Assembly (NCBI GenBank): GCA_964424985.1
Contig: CAYRKQ010000002.1
Coordinates: 1-64,000, forward strand
Direction: 5' to 3'
Source of the DNA: CAYRKQ01 sp964424985
GTDB lineage: Bacteria; Patescibacteriota; Saccharimonadia; Saccharimonadales; UBA7683
DNA length: 64,000 bases
Position 1 is the first letter of the stretch. The number at the start of each line of letters is the position of its first letter. Below the pieces are notes generated by a model that worked only from the letters and a program-made list of their open reading frames with translations, did not search any database and was not told where the DNA came from. The position numbers were made by a program, and so were the translations under genes. Shown here one piece after another: positions 15,581 to 24,281 of this stretch.

Positions 15581-15976
15581 TTAGTACACCTTACAAATCA
15601 CTTCACCGCCGAGGCGATTTTTTGCAGCTTCGAAACCGCTCATCACCCCTTTGGAGGTTGAAACAATAACAATGCCTCGACCATTCTTGACGCGTGGAAT
15701 TTCTTTCACGCTGGCGTAGTAGCGGCGGCCGGGGGTGCTGACACGGTTAATTTCGGTAATAGCGGGGTTTTCACCAGGTTTGTTAATGGTGATAATAAGC
15801 TGATTTCGGGGCGTGCCCTTTTCAACCATTACCTCTTTCAAAAAGCCGTTCTTGGTGAGTTCCCGGGCAATAGTCTCTTTAATTTTAGAGTGCGGAAGAC
15901 GAACTTCGGTCTTGCCGACGTTGATAGCGTTTCGGATGCGAGTAAGCATGTCTGCGATGGGGTCTGTTGATACCAT
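15581..15976 (-). CDS. rpsH: 30S ribosomal protein S8
   Basis: 131 aa from MVSTDPIADMLTRIRNAINV, chosen because AAAGGAG lies 8 bases upstream and this start matches family length; the frame is open 13 codons further upstream. The C-terminal KNGRGIVIVSTSKGVMSGFE is the rRNA-binding signature. It follows a repeat-filled spacer after rpsN. Confidence 0.97.
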   Translation of the reverse strand: MVSTDPIADMLTRIRNAINVGKTEVRLPHSKIKETIARELTKNGFLKEVMVEKGTPRNQLIITINKPGENPAITEINRVSTPGRRYYASVKEIPRVKNGRGIVIVSTSKGVMSGFEAAKNRLGGEVICKVY

Positions 15977-16015
15977 TAGAACGCTCCTTTCGTCGCTGCA
16001 ATTTCCAATTTCCAA

Positions 16016-16119
16016 TTAACAAATTCCAAGGCCTGTAAAAGCTTCGCTTTTGCGTTTGTAATTTTGGTGGTTGTCATTTGATATTTCATTGTGATTTGGT
16101 GGTTGTCATTTGATATTTC
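16016..16119. repeat. repeat-rich spacer between rpsN and rpsH
   Basis: Holds a 25-bp perfect direct repeat (16063-16087 and 16095-16119, beginning TTTGGTGGTTGTCATTTG), a small hairpin AAAAGC-TTC-GCTTTT (~16037-16051), and CCAATTTCCAATT-type runs. There is no coding potential. The spacer is unusual within an operon where most neighbours overlap. Confidence 0.7.
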
Positions 16120-16134
16120 TAGCATAGCGATATC

Positions 16135-16404
16135 CTACCAGCTCGACTTTGTTATGCCGGGTATTTCACCTTGGCTGGCGTGTTTTCTAAAAGCAATTCG
16201 ACTGAGGCCAAAGGTGCGCATGTAGCCACGAGGTCGACCAGTCTCGGCGCAACGGTTTTTAATTCTTGTGGGGCTTGAGTTGCGGGGTAATTTTGCCAGG
16301 CCATCCAGATCACCAAGTTTTTTAAGCTCAGCACGCTTGGCAGCATATTTTTCATGCATAACCATTCGTTTTTTGTCGCGGGCAATGCTTGATTTCTTAG
16401 CCAT
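16135..16404 (-). CDS. rpsN: 30S ribosomal protein S14, zinc-free form
   Basis: 89 aa, the long C-minus form without the CxxC zinc motifs. [20 protein letters not shown] and the C-terminal [20 protein letters not shown] identify it. It overlaps the rplE stop by one base. Standard position between L5 and S8. Confidence 0.97.
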   Translation of the reverse strand: MAKKSSIARDKKRMVMHEKYAAKRAELKKLGDLDGLAKLPRNSSPTRIKNRCAETGRPRGYMRTFGLSRIAFRKHASQGEIPGITKSSW

Positions 16405-16991
16405 TATTTAGCTCCTTTTGCAGTTTTTTCAAATGGTATACCAAATCCTTCAAGCAGGGCGCGTGATTTTTCGCCGTCAGAATTGTTAATTACGAAGTTA
16501 ATTTGCAGGCCATGCAGCTGTGATACGTCTTCAAAGGTGAGTTCAGGAAAAACTGATTGTTCGGTGATACCGAGGCTGTAGTTGCCTTTCGGATCAAAGG
16601 CCTTGGCACTGACGCCATGAAAATCGCGTACACGTGGCAACACAATGTTGGTCAGGCGGTCGAGAAACTCGTACATACGATCACCGCGTAACGTCACCTT
16701 CATACCAATAGTGTTCATGCCTTTTCGAATTTTAAAGCTGGCAATCGACTTCTTAGCAATGACTTCAACCGGTTGTTGGCCGGTGATCTTGCGCAGTGTC
16801 GTACGAACAACTTCAAACATTCGCTTATCATCTTTGCTACGTCCCATACCGACATTAATAACAATCTTTTCGAGGCTGGGAGCCTGATTGATATTTTTTA
16901 GCTCCAAGCTCTCTTTTAGCTGACCAGCTAAAGAGGAGCGGTAGAGAGTCTTCAGACGTGGCGCGGTAACCGCACTCGTATCTTTAACCAT
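16404..16991 (-). CDS. rplE: 50S ribosomal protein L5
   Basis: 195 aa, about 15 longer than usual because of an N-terminal extension. [20 protein letters not shown] and [20 protein letters not shown], then [10 protein letters not shown], are diagnostic. L5 binds 5S rRNA and the P-site tRNA. One-base overlaps with rplX and rpsN. Confidence 0.97.
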   Translation of the reverse strand: MVKDTSAVTAPRLKTLYRSSLAGQLKESLELKNINQAPSLEKIVINVGMGRSKDDKRMFEVVRTTLRKITGQQPVEVIAKKSIASFKIRKGMNTIGMKVTLRGDRMYEFLDRLTNIVLPRVRDFHGVSAKAFDPKGNYSLGITEQSVFPELTFEDVSQLHGLQINFVINNSDGEKSRALLEGFGIPFEKTAKGAK

Positions 16992-17314
16992 TATGCAATC
17001 TCCTTATTATTGACTTTGTATACACGTTTCTTTGAACCATCTTTGGCAACTGTAAAACCGACTTTAGACACACCATCTTTTTTAGTCGGGTGAATAAGCG
17101 CCACTTTACTGATGTCAATTGCCTTATGTACGTCGGTAATACCACCTTGTGGTTGCAGCATATTTGGCTTGTTGTGACGTTTCACAATGTTAATTCCTTC
17201 AACCTTAACGGCAGACTTTTTAGGCAACACAGCAACAATCTTGCCGGTTTTACCCTTGTCTTTTCCGGTGGTGACCTTTACCATGTCACCTTTTTTAAGT
17301 CGTAGAGTATTCAT
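16991..17314 (-). CDS. rplX: 50S ribosomal protein L24
   Basis: 107 aa from MNTLRLKKGDMVKVTTGKDK; the open frame extends much further upstream but through rplN. This ATG has GGAGG 9 bases before it and begins 1 base after the rplN stop. The KOW motif (GDMVKVTTGKDKGKTGKIVA) and INIVKRHNKP are typical. It is an assembly-initiating protein of the large subunit. Confidence 0.96.
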   Translation of the reverse strand: MNTLRLKKGDMVKVTTGKDKGKTGKIVAVLPKKSAVKVEGINIVKRHNKPNMLQPQGGITDVHKAIDISKVALIHPTKKDGVSKVGFTVAKDGSKKRVYKVNNKEIA

Positions 17315-17315
17315 A

Positions 17316-17684
17316 TTAGAGTACCTCCGGTGCAAGGCTGATAATTTTGTTGTAGCCGAGTTCACGCAACTCACGTGGCACAGGGCCAAAAATACGGGTT
17401 GCTTTTGGCAACTTATCTTCACCAACAATAACGGCAGCGTTATCATCAAATTTGATGGTCGAGCCATCTTTACGGCGAATAGTGTGGGTGGTGCGAACGA
17501 CGACGGCTCGGACGACGCTCTTTTTCTTAGTATTACCTGTTGGGTTAGCCTCTTTTACCGTTGCGACAATTTCGTCACCAACACGGGCATAACGTTTACG
17601 AGTACCACCAAGCACACGAATGCAAAGAATTTCTTTGGCACCGCTGTTGTCGGTAACGCGTAGGCGTGATTCTTGTTGGATCAT
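17316..17684 (-). CDS. rplN: 50S ribosomal protein L14
   Basis: 122 aa, normal. [20 protein letters not shown] and the end [20 protein letters not shown] ([16 protein letters not shown]) identify L14. Overlaps rpsQ by 4 bases. Confidence 0.97.
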   Translation of the reverse strand: MIQQESRLRVTDNSGAKEILCIRVLGGTRKRYARVGDEIVATVKEANPTGNTKKKSVVRAVVVRTTHTIRRKDGSTIKFDDNAAVIVGEDKLPKATRIFGPVPRELRELGYNKIISLAPEVL

Positions 17685-17947
17685 GCAACTACCTCTTCGG
17701 CTGCGCCTTCTTTACGTTCTAGCACAGCTTCCAGCTTCCACGATTTCGTTTTGCTAATGGGGCGTGTTTCAATCAGGGAAACCTTGTCACCAACTTGGGC
17801 TTCGTTCTTTTCGTCATGCGCTTGATAGCTTTTGCTCACCGTGTACTGTTTTCGGTAGAGCGGGTGCGTTACGCGACGCTCAGTCTTCACAACAATCGTC
17901 TTGTCTTGTACGTCAGATACCACGACGCCGGTCATTTTACGAGCCAT
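17681..17947 (-). CDS. rpsQ: 30S ribosomal protein S17
   Basis: 88 aa. [20 protein letters not shown] and [20 protein letters not shown], then L, carry the OB-fold signature of S17. The C-terminal [12 protein letters not shown] tail is an extra acidic segment. One-base overlap with rpmC. Confidence 0.97.
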   Translation of the reverse strand: MARKMTGVVVSDVQDKTIVVKTERRVTHPLYRKQYTVSKSYQAHDEKNEAQVGDKVSLIETRPISKTKSWKLEAVLERKEGAAEEVVA

Positions 17948-18180
17948 TATTTCTTCTCCTCTTTCTTCGGCTCAGCCTGAGCTGCGCCTTCTTTTGCTAC
18001 TGTTAAAGCAGTAGCGATTGATCGTTTCATTGCTTTAAGTCTATGAGTTTCTTTGGTCTTACCAGTCTGCAGCTGTTCAAGAAGGCTTACGCGCTCTTTC
18101 TTCAGTTCGCTGATGTACTTGGTAATTTCAGCAGGTTTCTTGCTACGAAGATCTTTCACTGAGAGTAATTTAGTAGCCAT
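17947..18180 (-). CDS. rpmC: 50S ribosomal protein L29
   Basis: 77 aa. Two helices with the signature [20 protein letters not shown] and [20 protein letters not shown]; the last residues EPKKEEKK are an added charged tail. L29 lies near the peptide exit tunnel. Its ATG overlaps the rplP stop. Confidence 0.94.
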   Translation of the reverse strand: MATKLLSVKDLRSKKPAEITKYISELKKERVSLLEQLQTGKTKETHRLKAMKRSIATALTVAKEGAAQAEPKKEEKK

Positions 18181-18596
18181 TATGCTTGCTCCCTCACGAC
18201 GAACTTCGTTTTAACTGGTAGTTTATGAGAGGCCAGGCGCATTGCTTCACGGGCTTGTTCTTCAGTCACACCGCGTCCCATTTCAAACAATACGGTACCC
18301 GGCTTTACTTTGGCCACGAAGAATTCTGGGTTACCCTTACCGCTACCCATTTTTACGTCTTGCGGCTTGCGAGTAACAGGTGTGTGCGGGAAAATGCGGA
18401 TCCATACTTTACCACCACGCTTAATGTAGCGGGTCATGGCTTGACGGGCAGATTCAATCTGGCGTGAGGTAATGCGTTCAGCGTCTTGACTCACCAGGCC
18501 ATAATCACCAAAAGCAACATAGTTACCGCTGGTAGCGATACCCTTGTTCTTGCCTTTGCGGACTTTCCTGAATTTTGTCTTCTTTGGTAGTAGCAT
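18180..18596 (-). CDS. rplP: 50S ribosomal protein L16
   Basis: 138 aa, normal. [20 protein letters not shown] at the start, [16 protein letters not shown] ([20 protein letters not shown]) and [20 protein letters not shown] are diagnostic. L16 shapes the A site of the peptidyl-transferase centre. One-base overlap with rpsC. Confidence 0.97.
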   Translation of the reverse strand: MLLPKKTKFRKVRKGKNKGIATSGNYVAFGDYGLVSQDAERITSRQIESARQAMTRYIKRGGKVWIRIFPHTPVTRKPQDVKMGSGKGNPEFFVAKVKPGTVLFEMGRGVTEEQAREAMRLASHKLPVKTKFVVREQA

Positions 18597-19225
18597 TAGG
18601 CGTCACCTCTGTAGATCCATACTTTAACACCAATGATACCGGCACCAGGATATTTAGCACGAGCAGCGTGGTAATCAATATCAGCTCGTAACGTATGAAG
18701 TGGAACGCTGCCTTCAATGTGCTTTTCGCGGCGACTCATTTCAGCGCCCATTAAACGACCAGCTACCTCAATACGGATACCTTTGGCTCCGGCGCGCATG
18801 GTTGCCGCGGCAGTCATTTTAACAGCGCGTCGGAAGGCGATACGTCGTTCTAGTTGCCTGGCAATGTTTTCAGCAGTAATTTTAGCGGAAAGTTCAGGGC
18901 GCTTTACCTCTTCAATATTAACGCGGACACTCGTTTGGAAAATGTTTTCAGCCAGTGTTTTAATTTCTTGAGCACCAACCCCACCACGACCAATAACTAC
19001 ACCAGCTTTGGCTGTGTGAATAGTAACGGTTACCAAATTTGGTGAACGTTCAATATCAATGCGGTCAATAACGGCACGTGTTTCAAACTTCTTTTCAATT
19101 TGCTTACGAAGTTCGAGATCTTGCTTGAGGAAGCTGGCGTATTCTTTTTTGCCAGCGAACCACTTAGAACGCCATTGCTTATTGACCTGAAGTCGCATGC
19201 TGATAGGATTTACTTTTTGACCCAT
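18596..19225 (-). CDS. rpsC: 30S ribosomal protein S3
   Basis: 209 aa. [20 protein letters not shown], the KH domain with [20 protein letters not shown], and the C-terminal [13 protein letters not shown] mark S3, part of the mRNA entry channel. SD GAAGGAG lies upstream of the ATG. It is separated from rplV by a repeat-filled spacer. Confidence 0.97.
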   Translation of the reverse strand: MGQKVNPISMRLQVNKQWRSKWFAGKKEYASFLKQDLELRKQIEKKFETRAVIDRIDIERSPNLVTVTIHTAKAGVVIGRGGVGAQEIKTLAENIFQTSVRVNIEEVKRPELSAKITAENIARQLERRIAFRRAVKMTAAATMRAGAKGIRIEVAGRLMGAEMSRREKHIEGSVPLHTLRADIDYHAARAKYPGAGIIGVKVWIYRGDA

Positions 19226-19257
19226 TAGGCACTCCTTCCAGTCGTTTTAAAATCTAA

Positions 19258-19335
19258 ATTCCAAGCACTAAATCCTAAACAATTTCGAAATTCGAAATTC
19301 AAAACGGGCTGCATACTACTTACTGCGTACTTCAT
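19258..19335. repeat. low-complexity spacer repeats between rplV and rpsC
   Basis: 19258-19302 matches the spacer motif found at 8481 and 22105 (minus-strand TTTCGAAATTGTTTAGGATT-like). It is followed by imperfect repeats of TACTACTTACTGCGTACTTC type up to 19335. No coding potential. Confidence 0.65.
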
Positions 19336-19336
19336 A

Positions 19337-19726
19337 CTACTTCTTCCCCTTTGTGGTTGTGACTTTCGTTTTTGGACGAGGCTTTTCTGATCCGCTTACC
19401 ACCACTGTTACGTGAGTAGTGCGCTTTTGGTATGGGTGGGCAGAACCACGAGCGACGGGGCGATAGCGCTTCATGCGTGGGCCAGGGCTGACGTCGAGCG
19501 TGGTAATTGTTAAATCATCACCTTTAGCATTGTGGTTGTGTACGGCATTAGCTTTGGCACTTGAAATAACTTTCACCATGGGACCCGCAGCACGACGCGG
19601 CGTGTGGCTTAAAATTATCAGGGCGTCTTCAACTGTTCGGCCACGAACCAGTGAAGCAACTTCACCAATTTTACGTGGAGTCATGTCAATGCCTTTAGCC
19701 TGTGCTTTAACGTGAATGTTAGCCAT
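19337..19726 (-). CDS. rplV: 50S ribosomal protein L22
   Basis: 129 aa with an extra basic C-terminal tail (EKPRPKTKVTTTKGKK). The core GIDMTPRKIGEVASLVRGRT and PGPRMKRYRPVARGSAHPYQ, then KRTTHVTVVV, is typical L22, whose loop lines the exit tunnel. One-base overlap with rpsS. Confidence 0.97.
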   Translation of the reverse strand: MANIHVKAQAKGIDMTPRKIGEVASLVRGRTVEDALIILSHTPRRAAGPMVKVISSAKANAVHNHNAKGDDLTITTLDVSPGPRMKRYRPVARGSAHPYQKRTTHVTVVVSGSEKPRPKTKVTTTKGKK

Positions 19727-19989
19727 TACTTATCCTTGCCTCCGTGCTTACGGAACTTGCGGGTTGGAGAAAATTCACCAAGCTTGTGACCAACCATGTT
19801 TTCGCTAACAAAGACCGGAACGTGCACTTTACCGTTATGAACAGCAATTGTTTTACCAACCATATCAGGACTGATAGTACTAGCACGTGCCCACGTTTTA
19901 ATGACCGTACGGTCTTCACTACCAAGCGCAGCGACTTTTTTAGCCAACTTGGGGTCAACAAATGGTCCTTTTTTCAGTGATCTAGACAT
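19726..19989 (-). CDS. rpsS: 30S ribosomal protein S19
   Basis: 87 aa. [20 protein letters not shown] and [20 protein letters not shown], then [14 protein letters not shown], identify S19. Its ATG overlaps the stop of the orphan at 19989, and its GGGGG SD lies in that orphan. Normally it directly follows rplB. Confidence 0.97.
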   Translation of the reverse strand: MSRSLKKGPFVDPKLAKKVAALGSEDRTVIKTWARASTISPDMVGKTIAVHNGKVHVPVFVSENMVGHKLGEFSPTRKFRKHGGKDK

Positions 19990-20237
19990 TAATTGGTCCC
20001 CCTATTTTCAAATAACGCTTGTGCGATACCTTTAGCGGCACCAGTAGCAAATTGGATTTCTAAAGCAGTAGGATCATTCCTAAAACCTGGCGCACTGAAA
20101 GTATCTATGTCTGTTGTTTCAAGTACAAATGCTAGGGTGCCTTGAAACAGGCTTTGTTCATCCAAAGTAAGTCGAGATCGTGCCTCTAGGGCCGCTTGAT
20201 TAACTGAAGGATTCCTTAATACTCTATAGCTATCCAT
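19989..20237 (-). CDS. orphan protein inserted between rplB and rpsS
   Basis: 82 aa, not recognised. Mostly helical, acidic, with [20 protein letters not shown] and [20 protein letters not shown]. No membrane segment or metal motif. It starts 2 bases after rplB with its own AGAGGA SD and ends overlapping the rpsS start codon, so it is cleanly integrated and must be translated with the operon. Function unknown; no similarity seen to the other orphans. Confidence 0.65.
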   Translation of the reverse strand: MDSYRVLRNPSVNQAALEARSRLTLDEQSLFQGTLAFVLETTDIDTFSAPGFRNDPTALEIQFATGAAKGIAQALFENRGTN

Positions 20238-20239
20238 AA

Positions 20240-21076
20240 TTATTTCCTCTTTGCCTGATGACGACTTCGGATAATCGCCTTATTAGTTCGTTTATTACGT
20301 CGGGTTTTGTAGCCAAGGGTTGGTTTGCCCCATGGAGTTTTTGGCTGTCCACCAATACCATGGGCACCACCATCACCACCACCGTGAGGGTGATCTACCG
20401 CGTTCATAACAACACCACGAACGGATGGACGGAAACCAAGATGGCGCTTGCGGCCAGCTGAACCGATTTTAATGTTCTGGTGTTGTTCGTTACCAATAGT
20501 TCCCAAGGTTGCCATGCAGTCAATGTGAACCGTACGGATTTCGCCGCTCGGAAGCTTAATCGAGGCTTTATTACCTTCCTTAGCCGTCAGTTGAGCCTTT
20601 GTACCAGCGCTTCTGACCATCTGGGCGCCTTTGCCAGCTTGCAGTTCAATCGAGTGAACGAATGAGCCAGCTGGAATGTTCTTAAGCGGCAAACGATTAC
20701 CTTCTTCAATAGCTGATTTTTCACCAACAGTGATGACGCCGCCAACCTTCATGCCAGAACCGGCAAGAATGTAGTGATAGGTATTATTTTCATCTAAAAT
20801 TCGGGCAATACGAGCCGAACGGTTTGGGTCGTATTCAATAGCCTCGATGGTGGCTTTTTGAATGTTGAGCTGCGTAAAGTTGACCAGGCGATAGAATCGC
20901 TTGGCACCACCACCACGGTGACGAACGGTAATAACACCACGGTTGTTGCGTCCATTAGTACGGCGCTTCACTACGGTCAATGACTTAAGCGGTTTCTTGG
21001 CAGTGATCTGTGAAAGATCCTGGTTGGTCATACCGCGGCGGCCGGGAGTCGTTGGTTTATACGGAGTAACGGCCAT
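20240..21076 (-). CDS. rplB: 50S ribosomal protein L2
   Basis: 278 aa, normal. RRTNGRNNRGVITVRHRGGG early and NAVDHPHGGGDGGAHGIGGQ late are the L2 signatures; the latter loop reaches the peptidyl-transferase centre. One-base overlap with rplW. Confidence 0.98.
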   Translation of the reverse strand: MAVTPYKPTTPGRRGMTNQDLSQITAKKPLKSLTVVKRRTNGRNNRGVITVRHRGGGAKRFYRLVNFTQLNIQKATIEAIEYDPNRSARIARILDENNTYHYILAGSGMKVGGVITVGEKSAIEEGNRLPLKNIPAGSFVHSIELQAGKGAQMVRSAGTKAQLTAKEGNKASIKLPSGEIRTVHIDCMATLGTIGNEQHQNIKIGSAGRKRHLGFRPSVRGVVMNAVDHPHGGGDGGAHGIGGQPKTPWGKPTLGYKTRRNKRTNKAIIRSRHQAKRK

Positions 21077-21396
21077 TACTTCTTCTCCTTAGCGGGCTTT
21101 TCTTCTTCAAAAATCTTGATAGAATCACCTTCTTTTAACTTCACATAAGCCTTCTTAATATCTGATCGTTTACCAATGATTGGGCGGGCCTTACGGTTAC
21201 CAAGACGAACTGAACGTGCCTTTTTACCATTTTGCACAATAACGTTCACGTTAAGAACGCTGACGCCGTACTGGCTTTCAACCGCGTCTTTAATCTGATT
21301 GCTATTGGCTGAAGTTGGTACGACAAATACGTAGGTGTTATTCATAACACTTTGCTGATAGGCTTTTTCGCTCATGCGCGGCTTCAAATCAATCAT
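21076..21396 (-). CDS. rplW: 50S ribosomal protein L23
   Basis: 106 aa from [20 protein letters not shown], chosen because AAGGAGG lies 7 bases upstream and the ATG overlaps the rplD stop as ATGA. NQIKDAVESQYGVSVLNVNV identifies L23, the docking site for trigger factor and SRP at the exit tunnel. Confidence 0.95.
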   Translation of the reverse strand: MIDLKPRMSEKAYQQSVMNNTYVFVVPTSANSNQIKDAVESQYGVSVLNVNVIVQNGKKARSVRLGNRKARPIIGKRSDIKKAYVKLKEGDSIKIFEEEKPAKEKK

Positions 21397-22073
21397 TTTG
21401 CGCCTCCTTGGCGTGAGCTTGTTGAATCGCCGAGCCATTCAGTAATGATATCGACTGATTTCTTGGTAACTAGGATTGTATCAGCGTTCAGCACATCATA
21501 AACATTAAGGTACTTAGCAGTTATTACCTTCAAATTACTAATGTTGTTAGTTGAACGAATTAGCTCTTCGTTTTTTTGGTCTACCACCAGGAGAGTGTTT
21601 CGTGAAACTTTATTCTTTTCAAGAAGTGCTACTGCGGTCTTGGTTTTGCCATCTTTTACGACAAAATCTGCAATTACATGGAGTTTCTTGGCTTTATTGG
21701 CAAGCGTGAGCGCTTGGCGAACTGCTTTTCGTTTCTGGGCAGTTGGAATAGTCTTAGTGTAGTTTTCATTACCAGTTGGGCCAAAAACAATACCACCACC
21801 ACGCCAGATTGGGTTTCGGCTAGAGCCAAAACGTGCGCGGCCAGTACCCTTTTGGCGCCATGGTTTTTTACCACCACCACGTACTAAACCACGGGTTTTC
21901 ACCTGGGCATAGTTATCACGACCATTGGCCAGATAGGCCTGGTAGGCGCGCTGCAATAGTTCATGGTTGTTTACTTCAACATTAAAGACGTCTTTTGGAA
22001 GAGATGATTGTAGTGTCGTCGCGGCAGTAGCCTTTACGGGAGTTTTCTTCACAGCTGTTTTTACCTCGGCCAT
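21393..22073 (-). CDS. rplD: 50S ribosomal protein L4
   Basis: 226 aa, with an Ala/Lys/Thr-rich N-terminal extension of ~20 residues. [39 protein letters not shown] and the ending region [20 protein letters not shown] are typical L4. Stop is TGA. Its spacer to rplC is repeat-filled. Confidence 0.97.
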   Translation of the reverse strand: MAEVKTAVKKTPVKATAATTLQSSLPKDVFNVEVNNHELLQRAYQAYLANGRDNYAQVKTRGLVRGGGKKPWRQKGTGRARFGSSRNPIWRGGGIVFGPTGNENYTKTIPTAQKRKAVRQALTLANKAKKLHVIADFVVKDGKTKTAVALLEKNKVSRNTLLVVDQKNEELIRSTNNISNLKVITAKYLNVYDVLNADTILVTKKSVDIITEWLGDSTSSRQGGAK

Positions 22074-22099
22074 TATGCAGTCTCCCTTCGGTCGCTGAA

Positions 22100-22205
22100 A
22101 ATATCAAACTCTAAATCCCAAATTCTAAACAAATTCGAAATTCGAAATTCGAAATTCGAAACGGGGACAATTGTAAATTGATAATTGTAAATTGATAATT
22201 GGAGT
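22100..22205. repeat. low-complexity spacer repeats between rplC and rplD
   Basis: 22105-22160 carries the TTCGAAATTCGAAATTCGAA tandem of the spacer family seen at 8481 and 19258. 22165-22202 carries two ACAATTGTAAATTGATA-type units. Four AATTCGAA units are in tandem. Palindromic, with no coding potential. Confidence 0.7.
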
Positions 22206-22218
22206 GACTTCGTCATGA

Positions 22219-22842
22219 CTATGCTCCTACCACCACAACATTACCTTTTTTCGGTCCGGGAACTGCGCCTTTAACACCAAGGAGGTTCTTTTCGGTATCA
22301 ATAAAGGCAATCTGAAGGCCAGAAACTGTCACTTGTTCAGCGCCCATCTGACCAGCCATGCGCTTACCTTTAAAAACTTTTTGCGGATACATTGAGCCAA
22401 TTGAACCAGGTCGACGAACCATCCCGTTGCCACCGTGCGTGCTGGCACTGGTGGCAAAGTTATGACGCTTGACCGTACCGGCAAACCCCTTACCTTTGCT
22501 GGTGCCAGTGACTTTAACGGTATCGCCAACTTCAAATTGTGAAACATCAAAAGAGGAGCCTGGTTTCATTTGCTCCTCATCTTCTAGTTTCATGTCGCGG
22601 AATTCTTTCATAAAGCGTGGCATAATTTCTTTGCTGGCTTTTGCCACGTGGCCTTGAACTGGCTTAGAAATGTTTTTGCCGCCGCCGAGTGCTACTTGCA
22701 ATGCATTATAGCCATCTTTTTCGACAGTTTTAACCTGAGTGATTATACAAGGGCCGGCTGAGAGAATAGTGACAGGCGTGAGCGTACCGTCCTCAGCGAG
22801 GATCTGTGTCATACCAAGTTTTGTACCAAGTAATGCCTTCAT
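22219..22842 (-). CDS. rplC: 50S ribosomal protein L3
   Basis: 207 aa. MKALLGTKLGMTQILAEDGT and GTSKGKGFAGTVKRHNFATS, then HGGNGMVRRPGSIGS, identify L3, an assembly-initiating protein. It has its own promoter (22962-22991), unlike the usual rpsJ-rplC coupling, because two membrane-protein genes separate it from rpsJ. Confidence 0.97.
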   Translation of the reverse strand: MKALLGTKLGMTQILAEDGTLTPVTILSAGPCIITQVKTVEKDGYNALQVALGGGKNISKPVQGHVAKASKEIMPRFMKEFRDMKLEDEEQMKPGSSFDVSQFEVGDTVKVTGTSKGKGFAGTVKRHNFATSASTHGGNGMVRRPGSIGSMYPQKVFKGKRMAGQMGAEQVTVSGLQIAFIDTEKNLLGVKGAVPGPKKGNVVVVGA

Positions 22843-22961
22843 ATATGCCCTTGTTTAGTTGCCTTTTAGCATAGAAAAATCTTGGGTTACCTGCGGTTTC
22901 TTTCTTAGTTGATTGACCTACAGATGTACCAAGCTGCTAAATTGCAAAAAGTTACCAAATA

Positions 22962-22991
22962 AGTGTAGCAAAAACCTACCACTGATGTCAA
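22962..22991 (-). promoter_or_regulatory. promoter upstream of rplC
   Basis: TTGACA (22986-22991), 18-base spacer, TACACT (22962-22967) on the minus strand, just after the membrane-protein gene at 22995. It would give a leader of about 115 bases before rplC, long enough for autoregulation, though no known leader motif was recognised. Confidence 0.7.
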
Positions 22992-22994
22992 CAG

Positions 22995-23264
22995 TTAGAT
23001 TGTAATGCCAACAGGCAAGTAAAAACTGATGAACGTTGCGGCGAGTAAAACGGCGTATTCTATCTTACGATCTATCTGAAAATGTTCGTGCGAGGCAAAG
23101 AATAAACCTAGAATGAGGCCAAGAGGGATGCTAACGTGCTCAACCGACCCAAAAGAGACGTTCTCGAGGCGTACCCAAAAGGTGCCAAGAATAAAGAAAA
23201 GAACCAGTTTCAGAAAGTAAGTTGAATCTGATTCTTTTCGCGTCTTAGTTTTTCTTTTTACCAT
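22995..23264 (-). CDS. small three-segment membrane protein
   Basis: 89 aa, not recognised. A basic N-terminus (MVKRKTKTRKESDS) precedes about three hydrophobic segments: LKLVLFFILGTFWV, VSIPLGLILGLFFA and YAVLLAATFISFYLPVGI. The positive-inside rule puts the N-terminus in the cytoplasm. It lies between rplC and the GlsB-like gene, where no gene is expected. Function unknown. Confidence 0.65.
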   Translation of the reverse strand: MVKRKTKTRKESDSTYFLKLVLFFILGTFWVRLENVSFGSVEHVSIPLGLILGLFFASHEHFQIDRKIEYAVLLAATFISFYLPVGITI

Positions 23265-23331
23265 TATGCTAATGATTAAAACACAGTTTTACAACGAAGT
23301 AAAAGCGTCGGAGAATGACAGAACGTAGAGC

Positions 23332-23595
23332 CTAAACGTGTTTTTTACCAGTAATGGCGCCTTTGATGAGCAAGAGTATGATTGCACCGGCGACTGCTAC
23401 AAAGAAGCTTTGAAAGTTAAAGCCCGTAACTCCCGTGCCATCAAAGAGGAAACCCGAAAGCCAGCCACCCAGCGCTGCACCGACGATGCCGACAACAATA
23501 TTACCGACAGCTCCTTGCTCGTCGTTCGTTTTAAGAATAAGTGATGCAATCCAGCCTGCAATTGCTCCAAAAATGATCCAACTGATAATACCCAT
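23332..23595 (-). CDS. GlsB/YeaQ/YmgE-family membrane protein (transglycosylase-associated family)
   Basis: 87 aa with three hydrophobic segments. IISWIIFGAIAGWIASLIL, then GAVGNIVVGIVGAALGGWLS and a last segment FFVAVAGAIILLLIKGAITG, are the family pattern. Members are stress-linked inner-membrane proteins of unknown biochemical role. SD GGAGG lies upstream. Finding it inside the S10 region, after rpsJ, is unusual. Confidence 0.88.
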   Translation of the reverse strand: MGIISWIIFGAIAGWIASLILKTNDEQGAVGNIVVGIVGAALGGWLSGFLFDGTGVTGFNFQSFFVAVAGAIILLLIKGAITGKKHV

Positions 23596-23696
23596 ACGCC
23601 CTCCTTATGTTAATGCTTATATTGTACTCCTTGGTGTCAAGCAAAACCAGTGCGGTGATTTTCAATTTTGCAATTTCTAATTCATTTTGATTTCAG

Positions 23697-23724
23697 CGCC
23701 TGCCCGCCATACTAGGCAGGCGGG
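23697..23724. repeat. inverted repeat just after rpsJ
   Basis: CGCCTGCC (23697-23704) and GGCAGGCG (23715-23722) form an 8-bp stem with a 10-base loop; CCCGCC and GGCGGG can pair instead. There is no T run, so a REP-like element or processing hairpin is more likely than a terminator. Confidence 0.6.
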
Positions 23725-23737
23725 TCGCAGCAATTTC

Positions 23738-24061
23738 TTAATTCATCTTTATCTCTGCATCGCAGCCTGCGGGCAAAGATAGGTTCATCAATGAATCAAC
23801 GGTTTTAGGTGTTGGCTCTAAGATGTCGATTAAGCGTTTGTGAACGCGCATTTCAAACTGCTCCATACCTTTTTTGTAGACATGCGGGCTTTTCACTACC
23901 GTGTACTTGCTCTTACGAGTTGGCAGTGGAATCGGACCGTTGATAGTCGCCCCTGTTCTAAGGGCGGTATCGATAATCTGCTTTGCTGACTGATCAATAA
24001 TTTTGTGGTCGTACGCCTTAAGACGAATACGAATCTTCTGCTTTGGTGCTACTTCTGACAT
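23738..24061 (-). CDS. rpsJ: 30S ribosomal protein S10
   Basis: 107 aa, normal. [40 protein letters not shown] and [15 protein letters not shown] are diagnostic (NusE face included). SD AAGGAG lies 9 bases before ATG. It has its own promoter (24240-24269) and a ~170-base leader. Confidence 0.98.
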   Translation of the reverse strand: MSEVAPKQKIRIRLKAYDHKIIDQSAKQIIDTALRTGATINGPIPLPTRKSKYTVVKSPHVYKKGMEQFEMRVHKRLIDILEPTPKTVDSLMNLSLPAGCDAEIKMN

Positions 24062-24078
24062 GTTTTGACTCCTTCTTG

Positions 24079-24105
24079 CCCTCCGTAGCTTTACGCGAAG
24101 GAGGG
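24079..24105 (-). repeat. hairpin in the rpsJ leader
   Basis: CCCTCC (24079-24084) pairs with GGAGGG (24100-24105) around a 15-base loop containing the additional complementary segments GTAGC and GCGAA. It lies a few bases upstream of the rpsJ SD. It could be a regulatory hairpin of the S10 leader or another dispersed repeat. Confidence 0.45.
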
Positions 24106-24239
24106 TCGGTGTGATGTAACATCTACAAACGGCTATTGAGAGTCCGAATGACGACTTTTAGTCACCACGATTAATTTACTAACATATTTTATAACACTTC
24201 TTGGTAAAAACAAAATGGTCTACTTGACCCTATCTTCTT

Positions 24240-24269
24240 ATTATAGCATACTTGTCAAGTAATTGTCAA
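24240..24269 (-). promoter_or_regulatory. promoter of the rpsJ (S10) block, duplicated-TTGACA type
   Basis: TTGACA (24264-24269), 18-base spacer with an internal second TTGACA, TATAAT (24240-24245). The initial transcribed sequence AGAAGATAGGGT resembles that after the promoter at 6803. Leader about 170 bases. Confidence 0.8.
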
Positions 24270-24281
24270 TAATTATCTCTG

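Noticed and set aside
16991..17467. 158-aa form of L24
   Set aside because: The extra N-terminal 51 codons run through rplN in another frame. The ATG at 17314 has a GGAGG SD and fits the family.
23697..23724. Intrinsic terminator after rpsJ
   Set aside because: The GC-rich inverted repeat has no T run on either strand; kept as a repeat only.
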